Of a DNA stretch of 64,000 nt, positions 23,743 through 37,309 are shown in pieces. A program made the position numbers and the translations under genes. The notes under the pieces were generated by a model. It worked only from the letters and a program-made list of their open reading frames with translations, made no database searches and was not told the origin of the DNA. The DNA is from Cerioporus squamosus (taxonomy: Eukaryota > Basidiomycota > Agaricomycetes > Polyporales > Polyporaceae): NCBI GenBank assembly GCA_022592435.1, contig JABYQS010000036.1, forward strand, positions 186,001-250,000. Reading direction: 5' to 3'. Each line of letters starts with the position of its first letter. The first letter of the stretch is position 1.

Positions 23743-25240
23743 ATGTCTTCCTTCTTCTCCTCGTCCACCGCAGACCACCCGCCCAGGGTCGAGGTCGTCA
23801 ACCCAGACGTGACCACCGGCCACCTCCACCACCTCACTCCAGACCAGCAGGCCGCCTTCAACGCCTTCAAGGACGTCCTCGCGAACGCACGCCTCTACAC
23901 CCCCGCGGCCGATCCAGACAGGCCACGGCCCAGCCATGACGAAGTAACTCTTCTGTCCGTACCTTTTCGTTTATTCACGCCTGCGCCGACCCTTATGTTA
24001 TCTCCTCCCCGCCTCTCCACCCGCGTCCGCGCGTAATGTATCGCCAATGCATACGCACACAGGCGGTTCCTGCGTGCGCGTCGCTTCGACCCCAAGAAGG
24101 CCATGAAGCAGTTTGCCGACTCCGAGGCCTGGCGCGCGAAGCACAACGTTGAGGCCCTCTACGCATCCTTCCCCGTGGACGAGTTCGAGGGTGCACGCCG
24201 CTTCTACCCGCGCTGGACTGGTCGCCGTGACAAGGTATCATGACCGCTCGCATCGTCGTCCAGGGTGCGTTTGAGCTCCGTCCTCATCATCCACGCACCT
24301 TGCAGAACGGCCTGCCGGTATACGTCTACCGCCTCGCCTCCCTCACGTCGCCCGTCCAGAAGGAGCTCGCTGCCGTGCCCCCCGAGCGCCGCTACCAGCG
24401 CATGTGAGTCGCGATTAATACCCTTCTCTCGAATACCGCCTTCTGACCTCACCGCTGCCCCCGTCCACATGTCGCTCCACCTCCCGCTGCATCTCTGTTC
24501 CCGTTCAACGTCTCGCAATGACACTGCCGATCCGGCAACGACGATCCTATGACCGGACACACCTACTGCCGACACAGCGTGGTCCTGTACGAGACCCTGA
24601 CGCGATTCGTGTTCCGGCTCTGCAGCGCCCTCCCGCGCCCCATCGCGCCGACGCCCATCTCGTCCTGCACCACCATCATCGACTTTGACGCCGTCTCCCT
24701 CAACCTCCTCTGGAACCTCCGCTCGCACCTCCAGGAGGCCTCGACGCTCGCGACGGCCAACTACCCCGAGACGCTGAGCACGATCGCCGTCGTCAATTCG
24801 CCCTCGTTCTTCCCCACCGTCTGGGGATGGATCAAGGTGTGTCTTAACTTGCGTTCTCGGCCTGAACGTCTCTTGGCATGGGCAGGCGCCGCTGACGCTG
24901 ACGCTGACGTTCCGATGGCCCGCAGGGCTGGTTCGACGAGGGCACGCGCCGGAAGATCTATATCCTGGGCAAGGACCCTGGCCCCACGCTGCGGACGCTC
25001 GTCGACCCCAAGGACCTCCCGAAGACGTACGGGGGCGAGCTCGACTGGAAGTTTGAGGACGAGCCCTCGCTGGACGACGCGGCGAAGGAGCTCATCGGCG
25101 AGATGCCCAAGGGCCCAGTCGTCTTCGAGGATGGCAAGGTGGTGCGGCCTGCTGTTCCGTCCCCGTCCGACGTTCCGCTGCCGCCGTCAGTACCTACTTC
25201 GGGGACAGCGACGCCGAACGTCAGCAGCGGTCAACCATAG
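23743..25240 (+). CDS. Sec14-like CRAL-TRIO phosphatidylinositol transfer protein
   Basis: Sec14-type proteins exchange phosphatidylinositol and phosphatidylcholine between membranes and regulate lipid signalling at Golgi and endosomes. Exons are 23743-23954, 24063-24234, 24306-24403, 24578-24836 and 24926-25240, giving 351 residues. The CRAL-TRIO N-terminal segment shows HDEVTLL joined across intron 1 to RFLRARRFDPKKAMKQF. The lipid-binding domain carries PVYVYRLASL, then TTIIDFDAVSLN and VVNSPSFFPTVWGWIK across the last intron to GWFDEGTRRKIYILG, and LPKTYGGELDW near the end. The C-terminus is Pro/Ser-rich. Length and motif order match Sec14 family members. Which fungal paralogue it is cannot be told from sequence alone. 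Confidence 0.92.
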
Positions 25241-25547
25241 TTGGGCTGCGAAGGCCATGTCTTGCTGGGGTTCTCCAGGGTAGACTTTGGAACTGTGCTG
25301 GCTGGAGCAGGATTGGCAAGCGTCGAACGTATTCTTGGTTGTATTACTGCGCAATATGTACTCTATAATTACACACGGGTCGACGATATTGTGACAGCAG
25401 AGTCCAGGAGAATGAGCACAGAGACAGCAGAGTCCATACAGCATTCACGAATCGGGAAGAGACCAACGAAACATACAATAAGTTACCACACGCCCAATAT
25501 CTATCTCATTTTGTAGCATATTTGATTTCCGAGTTCAAAGTCGCGGT
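25241..25547. other. Convergent 3' spacer between the Sec14-like gene and scc2
   Basis: This 307-bp segment lies between two convergent stop codons and holds only the 3' untranslated ends. It is visibly AT-richer than the genes. No distinct element was found. Confidence 0.5.
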
Positions 25548-28500
25548 TCACATGCCCATGTCGTCCTCGGGTTCGGCGGCGATCCCGTCTTCGCTCCAGA
25601 TCTCTAGGAACTGTGGAGAAGAGTTAGCAGGTGTATACATGTGCGATGCGACCGAGAACTGCAGACTTACTCTAGCGGTCTGAGCGGCAGCATCCTCGCT
25701 CGTCACCATCGGTGCGGTTGCAAACGGCAGGCCATCCCACGATATCGGCCGTTCGTGCTTGCGGGTGGCAGGTCGGTCTCCCACGGCGCTCTTCTTCCCA
25801 ACGACGAACTTCGAGCATTTCCTGTAGCCAAAGAATAGTGGTCAGCGCTGTGCGCATCCTAAAGAGGTAAGTACGAGGCGGGGACTCACTCTTCCGAGAT
25901 CCCATACAGGGCCTTCAAGTGGGCCTTCAACAGCATGATCATCGCCACAACGAGGGAGCTCCGCAGCATCCCGAAATCATGCGGCTTCGCCGGGGGAAGA
26001 GAAGCCTCCGCTGGCTGCTGGGATTGTTGCATCTGGACCGACTGCGGCGCCCCGATGTCCACGTCCATGGGCATGTCGGAGATCGAGACCTGAGAAGGCT
26101 GGTTGGGACCGTGCAGCTGGGCCAGCAGATGCGACGGCGACAGTATCTCGACCAGCTGCATCCCGGCAGTTGAGAGGACGGCTGTCAAGGACTTGATCAC
26201 CGTCAGCAGCTCTTCCTGGGTCTTGTACTCGAACGTCGCGAAGTTCTCCGCCATGTAACGCGTGAAGTCGATATCGTCCTATAGAGTCCATTCAGCTTTG
26301 GACCGCATGGCGCAGATGGACAAAGGGGTAAGACCCACCTGAGTGGACTTGCCGAGCTCAACATCGAAGACCTTCACGAGAGCCCGGAGGAAATCGAGCT
26401 TGGTAGCCCGCTTCTCACGTGCCAGTGTGTACCAGCGCTGCAACAACGCCGAAGGCGCGGGGAGCATGCGATAGCCCTTGACTCCCTCTGGATTGAGTCG
26501 CTTCTGATAGTCAAAGGAAGCTCTTGCGCTATTGACGTAACGCGAATTGAGCAGAGATGTGTGCTTCGCGTGCAGGATGGCATGGAGCGCGCTCGCCCTT
26601 GAGCTCAGCTGATTACTTGGGCTGGTCTCAAGAGCGACAATGACGGGGAAAGATTGAAGAGGGTGAGCTAGACCCTGCTTGATGGTGAACGTGAGAATGT
26701 CAACAGCAGCCGCCTGGATCTGTCCGTTCTGCGACAGAGCAGCCTCCAAGATCTTGTCAAGATACCGCTGAACGATTGCAGAGCTCACGCTGCAGTGGAA
26801 CATGTTAGAACTTGGTCCAATGTAGAGCTATCGACGTCACGCACCCTGAGTCTGCGAAGCCGTCGGTGTTCCCGATCAACTCCTCCATGTTCACCTTGCC
26901 CGTCGGTGTCTTGCCCTTCGATCCGAGGTTCGCTGGGAAGTTGAGTGAGTAAAGACACATCATACATGCCCTTGACTCAAGCTCACCTTTCTCGTTTGCA
27001 GCATGCTTTGCAGCCTCTGCCATCAAGAAGTCTTGCAAGATCTTCAGTAGTCGCCCTCGGATGTCCTCGATGGGTGAGGTGAAGATGTCGTCCATGATCT
27101 TCGCAGAGGGCTCAGCCGTCATCAGAGCAGGCTGGGCCCGGAAGAGGAAGCCTGACAGAGTGCGATCATGAGCTACACCGCAACAGGTCATCATCAGACA
27201 CCGACTTACCCAGGCATTGCAAGATCCGACCACGCAAGCCCTGGTCCTGGTACTTCTGGTACAACTTGAGCAGACACATGTATACGTGCTCTATTACAGA
27301 TCCCTGTTTCGAGAAAGCATGAGTTTCCGGTACTATCGATCGGTCGTAAGGTTTCTACCTTAGTGATTTTGTCGATGTCATCCTTGAACTCTGGAGCCCT
27401 CGACGTCAGCGGAGGTAGCCAGCCACATGTTCAAAGACTTACTGTCTTCGTCCGTACGGAGGCGGTCGAAGTTGCAATGCTCGCAAAGGAGGGAGGTGAT
27501 GAAGAGCAAGATCGTGAGAGCCCGTTGTTCCGCAGGAGCAAGCGCTTGAGTGACCGGTTTCTGTATGGACTGTTGCAAACGAGCTATGACCGGCAAGTTT
27601 AGGAAATGCTACACAAATCCGAACATTTCACACTTTTACGCACCATTACAAGACCGCAGTAGAGCCACGAGGCGGCTGAAATCGTGCGTGAGGTGATGTA
27701 CAGCCGCACACATGCAAGCGACAGTCTCTTGCAATCCCTGCATATTCCTACTGTCAGCGTACAGCGACAGGAAGCCACATTGTTTGCGTACCAGAATGCC
27801 TGCCGCAGTCGATGGTTTGAGAATCATGGGCTGGAGGGCCAACTGCAGTTCTTGTCCAAACTTGACTGCTGTCTTCGGCATGTGGGGAATAGACGCCCGG
27901 AATATGCGAAGGAGGTAATCGGAGGTTGTCTGCTCCTCAACCTGTGATGCGAACGTATGAGCGATTGTCAACACTGCAAACGGCTTATACTTACGTTGGA
28001 GGCGTTCTTGAGGTACGGCAGCAATGTTGCCGCATTCGCACCAGATAGCACCGCGGGATATGCTGAGGTGAAGAGGTAGATAGTCTGGACACAGTTCAAG
28101 ACAGTCTGTTCAGGCGTCAGCATCGCGATAGACGATAAGCCTAAGGAAGCGACCTACGAAGCCAGGCAAGTCCGAAGCATCTACGAGACCGTCAATGAGC
28201 GTCTCGCATACCTCCACGTAACGCTGGTGCAGCTGGGTCCTCTCATTCTCTGACTTGTCCGCCATGATACGGTGCAGGAGGTCCTCCAAGGGCGACTGTC
28301 TGTCGTTGAACTGTGCGGCAACGCCCATGATGATCGCCACCTTGGTGAGCAGCTCTGACTTGTCTTGGGAAGCCACGCCCGACTTGGGTACCGAGGGCAT
28401 GTTCATGAACCACAGCTCCTCCATGGTCTTGATAGCAAGATCTTTCACCGTGTCGTCCTCGTCGAGCATCCGACGGACGATCCGCGAGCAGATATCGATG

Positions 28501-31500
28501 CGTGCAGCCCTGTCCTCGGTGACACTGTAGTACGCCTTGAGCAGCTTGATCACACGCTTGCGCACACCCAGACCAGTGTCCGCAATACGGTCCGCGATGC
28601 GCTGGTAGTAGTCGGACGCGAGCTTGGGCGAGTCGATGATGTACTTTCCGATGAGCTCCACCGCAGCGTCTCGGACGGCGGGCGAGCTATCTAGCAGATG
28701 GGTCTCAATACCTCTCCTTACGTTGGGCGCGGACAGGATGCTGGGGTCGCTGGTGACGATCTGACCGAGCGCCTTGAGGGCCTTGGTTCGCATGAACACC
28801 GGAGGTGCGTCCAGGGCTTGCAAGACAACTGCCAGAATGGGGTTGAAGGAGTTGCGCAGGCTCTGGCAGGTGCCGATTTCCTCAGACAGCCGGTCGATCT
28901 TCGCGAGTTCCTCCTGCGAGTCCCTACATGAGAAGACATGAGCAGCCAGATCATATACACATCAGAGCACCCATACGCTAGTTCAAAGACGTCGCCCGGA
29001 GCGTCATCCCAGATTCCGCGCATAGACATCTTGAGCTGCTTCAAGATAACCTTCACGCTCTTACGATCAACTTGGCCGTCTTCTACTAGAAGCTTCTCGC
29101 AGTGTTGCAACGTCAAAGCGAGTTCGTGACCCCACACGACGGCAGTGAGTTCCCGCGCGCTCTGCCAAATAGTCAATGGACACCCGCATACAACGACGAA
29201 GAGCCACTCACGTCAAAGGCTTGGTCCTCAGAGGACCGCTTGCACAGATTGTTCTGCAGGTCCTGATGAGCACTGACGAGCTGCTGGAGCTTGTCGCGGT
29301 CCAGAGCGCTCATGATCTATCGTAAACATCAGCCATTGAGTCTGTCGCACCGTTATTGGGCCAAGACACACCTCGTCGAGAGGGGACAACGTAGACTCAT
29401 CTGCTTCACGCTTGAATTTGAGTGTGCTAGTCCGGAGGTGCGCAGCGATGACGCCGAGATGGTCCAATGCAAGCATCTTGACAGCGTTGTTGTCGTTTTG
29501 CGAGGTCGACTTGATGTCGTCCAGGGAAGACACCTAGATGCGCACGTCAACGTTGGCAGCGCTCAAGGTTCCAGGGAAGGACTGACCATGAACTTGCAAA
29601 CGAGACTCAAGATTAGGCTCGCAGCGGGCCACTCGGGCCAGAACAAGACGACAAGAAGATCGGAGATAAGGTTGTCGAAGATTGCACGGTACTCCGCCTC
29701 ATTAGAGTTCTTCGTGATCTTCGTCTTACCAGATCTGTTCCATGGTGAGCAAGATAGCCTGAGCTGAGGCCGAGTATGAAGGGCGTACCTCTGGGTCAGG
29801 AAGATGATGATGGTCTTTGCAGCCTTAGTCGCAGAGTCCAAACCAGACGCATACAACCGGATCTCCTCCTGGTCATGCTCATCCAGCAATGGCTCCTTAG
29901 GCGGCTTCTCAGTGAAACTCTCCTGACGTTTCAACGCGAGAGCCTGGTCTCGCGCTTTGCGGATAGCCTTGGCCTCAACCCGCACGTCGTGCGCGGAGGT
30001 CTGCACGAGCTGCATGAGCAGCGCGGACACAGTCCTAATAGACCGACCGTCCCGCAGTCTGGAGCGGTATAAGCCATCAAGTCGTCCGTAGATAGGGCAA
30101 GGGACGCACCGGAACTGTCCTGCTCGTTGCTTGGTATCTGAGAGTTTGATGAGGGACGAGAGAATCTCTTCTATTATCCACGGTCTCTGATCTTCGTGGT
30201 TGGCGAAGATCTATGGCACAACAATGAGCACCTTCATCAGGCTGCGCGGAGGGCGAGCGGTAGGACTTACACTACGAATCAGCGACAGGGCATCGAGCCG
30301 CAAACCCCTCATGGCACTACCGCCGAGCGTAGCAATAACGTTGCTCGCAGCGGCCTTCTTGCCCTTCCCCTCCGGCTCTGCCTCGACGACGAAGAATGGT
30401 CCGATAGCGATATAGACAGCTTGAATGATGATACTCTCGCTCATAGCCATGGTGTCTGCGCATATCAAGTCGTTGATCCTAGGCAGGATGGAGGAGACGG
30501 CTTGGAAAATCTCGCTCAGCACCCGACGCAAAACACTGTCAGTAGGGCCCGAGAGCTGGATGAGCTCGCGAAGAAGCCCGTTCAACTGGTGATCGGTCAG
30601 TGAGGCTTCCACAAACGGGTAAAGGATCTTCGTCAGGTGGTTCTTGACGACAGCAAGAGATGCGGTGATCAACTCTTCGGAATACAGCTAGAGCAGTGAA
30701 CGTCAATCAATCATACATGCAGACATGTCCGTGCAGCTTACCTGCTTCGGCAATCGATCGCTTCCAAGCAATGCGACACAGCAGTCAGCCGCCAGAATAC
30801 TGTCCCTCGCAAGCTCTAGTGTCCTAGCCAAACCCTCAATGTCTTGCTCCGTGATCGGCTGCTGCTCCGCAGACGACTCGTCCACCTCCATAGCGTCACC
30901 GTCTGCCAGCTCACCGGGCGACTGAGATTTCGATCGTCCGTCTGCCTGAGCTTTCTTTGCTGACTTCTTGCCTTTGGCTGGCTTGTGCGAACTCACACCG
31001 ACACCGGCGGGGAACGGATCCAGGTCTTCGCCCGCGCGGACGCTACGCTCAAGCATCTTGAGTATACGGGAGAGCGTGGCGACGTCGATATCGGCCATTC
31101 TGCCCTTGTATCTAGGCGTCTGCGTGGCGGCATTGGCATCGCGCGAGTTCAGGCGATGACGTTTACTCGGGCGAGCAACCTTGGTTATGTGAGTGATCAG
31201 CTTGCGAACCAAGTTAGGATGCAGCTGTGGCTGTGCCCCTGGTGCAGTGAGCGGCGAAAACCAGTCCATGGGGAGGTCCTCGGGTTCGACGTCTGGAGGT
31301 AGTCCATCCTCTGCCTCGAAAGTGTCCTCGAGAAGCGTCAAGAACTTGTCCAGCGGGGCTACAAGAACAGGTCAACATCTCCGTAAGTCAGCATATGCAC
31401 CACTAAACTCACCTCGCTCATCTCTTTCACCAGTGGCCCTCTTCAGGGAGGACTTCCCGCTTGCGCGTCGATGTCCCGACGGCGTGTCATCGTCCTCGCT

Positions 31501-32937
31501 CCCAAACCCGCCCAAATCTTCGTCGTCATCACCGGCTCGCTTCTTCGCCTTACCCTTCGCACTGAGTTTCGTGGTAGTAATCACAACCTCCGGCCGCTCT
31601 CTCCTCTGGGACATCGGAGTGTGGTAGGCCTTCGGGAAGGGAGGAACAGCGACGTATGGCGAAGAGGAGCCAGAAGAAGATGGAGCCGACTTGTTCTTTG
31701 AAACGGTCAGCATTGGGGCCTGGGCCTTCTTTGGCTTGAAGGGGGTCTGGATAACTACCTCAACAGTCTGTCGTTGGCTGTGCTTATGACCACTCTTGGA
31801 TTGCGGAGGCGTCTGCTCCGACCGAGGGGTTGGCAAGACGCGACTTGGATCGACCGACTTCTGACTGCGAATGTGGGGCAGCTTTTGAGGCGGAGTGTGC
31901 TGTGCGCGCGGCATTGGGAGAGGGCGGTTGGGATCTGCCATCTGGATGCGCTTGATTGTGGGCGACTCCATATACTGCTCGACTTTGCGCTTCCGTGGAG
32001 TAAGTGGCAGGAGCTTGTCTGGACTCGAACGTGAGTCCGCCAGCGGATCCGGACTGCCAAGGTCAGCCATTGGTAGGTCAGCAAATGCGATGGGCTGAGG
32101 ATGCGTCTGTTGAGCCTGCCGGGGCGGCGGAAGGGCGGTGCGAGCGGGTTGGGTGTATGCGCGTGGTTGCTGCACGGGCGTCTGGTCGAGGAAGGTGTTG
32201 AAGAACGCCGGCGAGTCCTTCGGCTGGTATGTCTGTCGCAGCTTCTGAGTAGGAGGCGGACCCAGCGCACCGGCGAGTGATGAGGACGATGCAGATATTC
32301 CGGGTGGTGGCGGCGTGGGATAGGATGCAGACGGAGACGTATGGTGAATGACCGACTGAGCGAAAGGAGTGCTCTGGTAGGCGGAGTGGCGAGACTGAGT
32401 GGGAGGCCATTGTGGGGGAGCTTGATAGTTTGAGGGGTACAATCTAGTTCAAGTCAGCCGGTTGCGCAAGAGATGTGACTAACTGAGGAATACTGACGGT
32501 CCCTGACCAGCGAGGTGGTATACAGCCTCGTTCCTCGTGCTCTCCCAGTACGATCCACCATACGATGGTTGTTGCGGGGTCATTATATGCGTAAACTCCT
32601 GCGCATATTCCGAATACTGCGGGAATCGGGGCTGGTGGTATGATGCATTGGAAGGAACGGAAGCATACGGCTGAACATATGAAGGCGGTGCGGCGGATAT
32701 GGACAGGTTGCTGAGATGCCTCGCAACTTGAAGCGGATTTTGATGAGCATATAGCGAGGTTCGAGGAGGAGGACACTGACCATGCGTGGACGAAGTCGCG
32801 GAACCATAGGGATACGCCGCGAGGAGCTGGTGAGCGTCTTGGACGGAGTCGTTGGCGGCAGGATGGGGATGATGGTCAAGGCCGTCGTGCTGCCGCCTCT
32901 GCGAATACTGCTGGGGGTGGTAGGACTGACCGTTCAT
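25548..32937 (-). CDS. scc2: Cohesin loading factor Scc2/Mis4 (Nipped-B family)
   Basis: Scc2 with Scc4 loads cohesin onto chromatin, needed for sister-chromatid cohesion and repair. The proposed start is [10 protein letters not shown] at 32937. The first 350 or so residues are Pro/Gln/Ser-rich and disordered. A middle section shows Arg/Lys-rich linkers. From about 30.7 kb downwards the protein is helical and HEAT-repeat-like. The Nipped-B hallmark block lies at 28823-28110, with [20 protein letters not shown], an [16 protein letters not shown] repeat and [10 protein letters not shown]. The C-terminus ends PEDDMGM at 25548. There are many 50-70 bp introns. Total size is normal for this very large protein. 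It is the longest gene in the window and conserved, unlike the accessory DNA to its right. Confidence 0.9.
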
Positions 32938-33467
32938 CGCGGAGAACGGCGAGGACGATGGGAGGGCGGAACAGACCAAGCCGCAGAACGCGACCAGTTT
33001 GGCTCAACAAGCGCCCTTCCGCCCGACGCGTTACGCGTAGCGGTCACGCATAGTCACGATGCCATTTTTGGCCGTCCTCAGGCGCCCCAACGCTCAAGCG
33101 CTCCTCTGCAGCTGTTCTCTGTATACTCTATCTAGTACTCCGAGTCTATCGCGCGGCGAGTCGACCGTGGTCCGTAACGCACTTAGGAAGGATCCAATGA
33201 TATCCTGTCTTGCGAGCCTGCTCAGTACTAGCTAGTAGCATTTTGCCCTGTCGTCTGTCTGGCTTGCCATAAAACTAGCATGCTAGCATGGCCAGAGTAG
33301 TCGATGATGATGATGGACGAGATTGTTGAGTGAATTTGCACTCGGGCATGTGAACGTCAGCAACTCCGAGTCGATACTATTCATTCAGGCATCATCACAG
33401 CATACATTGTACAACGACAACATGACCATCCGCATCAAGACCGCCGTATCGCAGGAAGAACCGATGC
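32938..33467. other. Spacer between scc2 promoter side and MACPF gene 3' end
   Basis: The left part holds the scc2 promoter. No coding motif or TATA box was identified. It marks the transition from conserved genes to the aegerolysin/MACPF locus. Confidence 0.4.
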
Positions 33468-35500
33468 TCAGTCAGAATTGAACAAGACCACGTTCTTGCG
33501 CAGCGCCCACCGAGGCCTGGGAGGGTTGTCCCCGCCTGTCTGGCTGACCCGCACCACGGGCTTCAAGTCGAAGCAATCGTCCCCCGGATCCTGGGAGGAC
33601 GCCGGACGCTGCAGTGCGGATCGACAGGTTAAGAAGTGGGTCTCCGGCCATATTTATAACTCAACTGACCGTTATGTACACGGAACTGGCGATGGTGGAT
33701 CCATGCTGCTCGGCACGCGTTAGCGTTTTGCCGCAGTGGGGATCACAGGAAGACAAGCTACTCACCAGCTCCCACGTGCCCTCAAGGAACAGTCCAGGGC
33801 GGATCGCACCGAGGTCAGAGCCAGGCGCGACTCCGGGAGAGAATCCCCCGCCAAAGTAGGTGGAGAAGAACTCGTACAGAGGTTGCTTTGGGAACGGCTG
33901 GTCCGTGAAGCCTGCATAGAGATACGTCATCTCGATTCCACCCGAGACGATATGGATCAAACCTACCAGAGCCAGAGTTACCCGTCGTGACTGCATAGTT
34001 GCGACCTGCCTTCAAAGGCAGCGTGGGCTTGACGATGAGGGCCTGGTTGGTGTCAGCAGCGTGCCCGAGCCAGAACCAACCAGCGGGAACAGCGCCCCTA
34101 GGGCGATAAATACCGACGGGGAACCGAGAGTCGGTACCCGGAACGAGCTCAACAGGGACCCATCTGAACATCGAACGTCAGCGGGTTGCGACTACATAAG
34201 AAAGCGCAACCTATACGTACCGGCCGAGGAGCGGGGTCATGAGGGCCTTGACGGTGCTCTTGATCGGCTCGGGAAGCATGTCGCAGACCGGAGTAGCATT
34301 GGACACTTCAATGACGCGCCAGAGCTCCGAGTCGTTCGTAGACGCAATCCATTCGGCCGTCTGCTGGATCTTGGTATAATCGCCGCCCTAGCCAAGCGTA
34401 AGACATTGCGAAGGAGGTCAAGAGGGTGCGGCGGAAGACGAAATACCTCGACGATATACTTCACCGAGAGCTTCCTACCCTGCGAAGTGGTGATCGTCGT
34501 CTCGGTGTTACCGTGCCCAACGGTGGTTCCAGCGCTCCAGCCTTTGACAGCAACCTCGAGGCCGGCCTTGACATCCTCCTTCACGGTCTCCTCGTTCTCC
34601 TATGGACCGCGCATCCCGATCAGTGCACATCCACGCAGCCTTGCGCCTCAGGGAGTGACTTACAGAACGCTTGAAAGTCTCCATGGTGTGTGCTGACAAA
34701 GTTCCGCCCATCTGGACCTCGGTACGGAAGATATCGCCGAAGTCATTGAAGGTGGCGTCGAGAGCCTCGCGCTGTTCGAGCTTCGTCGGCTTTGCCAGGG
34801 CGTTGTTGATCGCCTGGGTGAATTCCGGGCTGAGTGCCACGTCGTCGGCGTAGCCGGAGCCTGGAGGGCTGAGGTCGATGCGTCCCTGAGGGAACATGTA
34901 GCGTGTAGAGACCATCATGGTCTTCTCCGTCTCCGTATTCTTGTAGCTCGTCTCTTTGGAGTAATCGGCACTTGCGGTGACGCTGAGGACGAATACATCA
35001 GTACTCAGGAAGAAGTTGTGAGAGCGGAAGTGAGGGCATACTAGGGAGCGCCGGCCTTGACGGAGACGGAGTTATAGTTGGACTGCATCAGCGTCTGGGT
35101 GAATTCTGCCTCTACGGTGGTAGTGTTCATCGTCGCGGTCTGGTTTACGTTGACGTTGAGGCTGGTGGGCCGCACGATCAGCGGCCGCGTGCTCGCCTGA
35201 GGGCCGTCGGAGGTCATGCGGATGCCCTTCAACAGATTGTTGTCGTCGATCTACCATGGGATGAGACCGCTCAGCAAGGGCAAGTCATGACGGAGGAGGA
35301 GGGACAAAACACTTACAAGTTTGTTGCGACGGACGGGATCGTTGTTGACATTGATGAGGGTGTCACTCCCGTTTTTGGGAAGCTCCGTGTGCGCACCCGG
35401 CTATATGGTATTTCGTCAGCGTGGAACGTCGGGTAGACGTGTATGGGCTCACGAGTTTGTGGTGGAAGTCTTGGAATGTGGAAGCAGGTGCAGTGGCCAT
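33468..35500 (-). CDS. MACPF-domain protein, pleurotolysin B-like (two-component pore former)
   Basis: MACPF proteins of this fungal group insert into membranes after recruitment by an aegerolysin partner. Nine proposed exons: 35500-35453, 35400-35317, 35250-35042, 34982-34664, 34599-34447, 34387-34221, 34163-33967, 33911-33766, 33608-33468, giving 487 residues. The start is MATAPASTFQDF; no signal peptide is apparent. The MACPF signature region is FGDIFRTEVQMGG (exon 4), followed by a Glu-rich segment and the rest of the MACPF fold in exons 5-6. A C-terminal segment with WFWLGHAADTNQA precedes two short exons. The last intron is the least certain; an alternative acceptor would change the final 47 codons. 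The gene is divergent from the aegerolysin unit on its right, the arrangement expected for a co-regulated pair. No disabling change was seen. Confidence 0.85.
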
Positions 35501-37309
35501 TGTGCTCGGTTGTGCAGCAGGAGGGTGATATGTTGCAGTGCGATCGAGGGGGAGGATGGTGTGCAGCTCTGCAAGGAAGGCAACGTATATGTATCCGTCA
35601 CTCTCACTCCGTCGTCCAACAGGACGAACCGTCACCCTTGGCCAAACCGTCACGCCTGCACCGTCATTCTTGGGTGGTCTGTGAGTATACCGCTGCTGTG
35701 TGTGATGATCGACGTCGCCATGAAGGGGCTTGTCGCAAAAAGCGGAAAGCACGAGGCGCATACGGTTCTCCCAGTCGTTCAATTCGACCGGGGTCGAACC
35801 GTGGCGTGCACCCACGTTCCCTAGCACCAACATCGAGGTGTTTCTAGACGACTACGAGTCCATATGGAGGGCGTTCGAATACATCAGCTGCCGAGTGAAG
35901 AGTGTCTGAGAACGACGACTCTGGCCTGGGCAATACTTATCCGATGCACGCCGCGCGGCTGTCAGCATTGGTAGTCAGTCAATTGCCAAGAGCGGCTTCA
36001 ATGCACGACGTACTTTCTCGGTACTAGAGGCTTCGAAGGTATCTCCGTCGTACATTGCTCGGCAGCTGTAGCCCAGCACGCGCGCTGAATAGCACTGGCA
36101 TACCGAGAAGGAAGTGGGCTCGTCCGACTAGCATGCCAGTCATGGGAAGCGCATATCGAACATTTACACATGTCCAAGGGTGTTCATCGTATGGAATGCG
36201 AGAGGGCTGTCGTCGCCGCATTTCCAGCACCACGACGACTTCTGGTAGCCGTCTTTCAGTTCCATGAGTGGTCGAGAGCATGTGTCAGTAGAATGGGGGA
36301 CCAACGTTCGATGAGGAGCGTGAGGGAAGGAAAAGGCATGCCTGAAACCTTGGCGCGCCTTCTGAGGTGGCTGCTACTGGGGCATCTGGACTCCGGATAT
36401 TGCCAAAATGATATCGGCGCATTGATCATGATCGACGGCTGCAGTGCCGACTTGATTGTCGGACGCGCGCTAGCCAACATCATGTCCAATGAGTCTTTGA
36501 CAAGTCGTGACCTTTACTACAGTCATACTGAGCAGATGATTCAGTGCTTGAGTATGGTTTCATGGGTGGATGGAACTTACGAATCTCAAATATGGTCTAC
36601 GAGAGCACCTGCTCAACGGCGAAGTACGTAAAGGAGACTCGGACGCGACAGGTCAACGCGAGCATTCTGGCCGCCGTGCGAGTTTAAGAACAGAAGAGGC
36701 GTTCAGCGATGTGAACGGCCAGGGCAGTCCTTCACATCGATGATCGGCGCCTGCCACAGGAGAGACAGTGCGAGCAAATGCCCCTGGAGGTACCTCGAGA
36801 GAGTTTCTTCTGTCGCCGTACGGCACAACTATATGGTGCTTCCTACCAAGAGAAGCCGCCCTCGCATTGAGAAAGGCAAGTGAGCCAACCTTTGGAAGGA
36901 GGCAAAAGCCCTTGTACACACCACGGTACAGTCACCTGGATAGGCTTCCCCGCTTCCTATCATTGTAGTCTGTTGTGACGAGGAAAAGGAACGTGCCAGC
37001 CAATGCTGGGCCTGGACGCATAGCAGGACGATCGCTGCTAACGACAAGATTCACTGCCAGTGCGAACAAGTCGGTCAGGCAGCGCATGGAGACGAGGGCA
37101 GAGCGACCATACGTACGAGTATGTGACACCTAGTCCACAAAGCGGCGTGGCCTCGAATGTAATCTCAAGTTAATTGAGGTGCACTCTTTGCCTGCGCGAT
37201 GGGGAACGGCCGCGTTGGACAGTATTGGGCATCTGGGAATCAGATAAATACCGTTCACCCAGCAGACTACTCCCCACATCCCGCCGCCACCCCACCGCAC
37301 CGTCCAATC
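35501..37309. promoter_or_regulatory. Divergent spacer between the MACPF gene and aegerolysin copy 1
   Basis: This 1.8-kb region separates the two outward start codons. From about 35775 it is part of a unit repeated upstream of the intact aegerolysin gene at 39884. No conserved reading frame is shared between the two repeat copies, so it is most likely non-coding regulatory or decayed DNA. A GATAAATA sequence at about 37242-37249 sits where the other copy has a TATA box. Confidence 0.55.
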
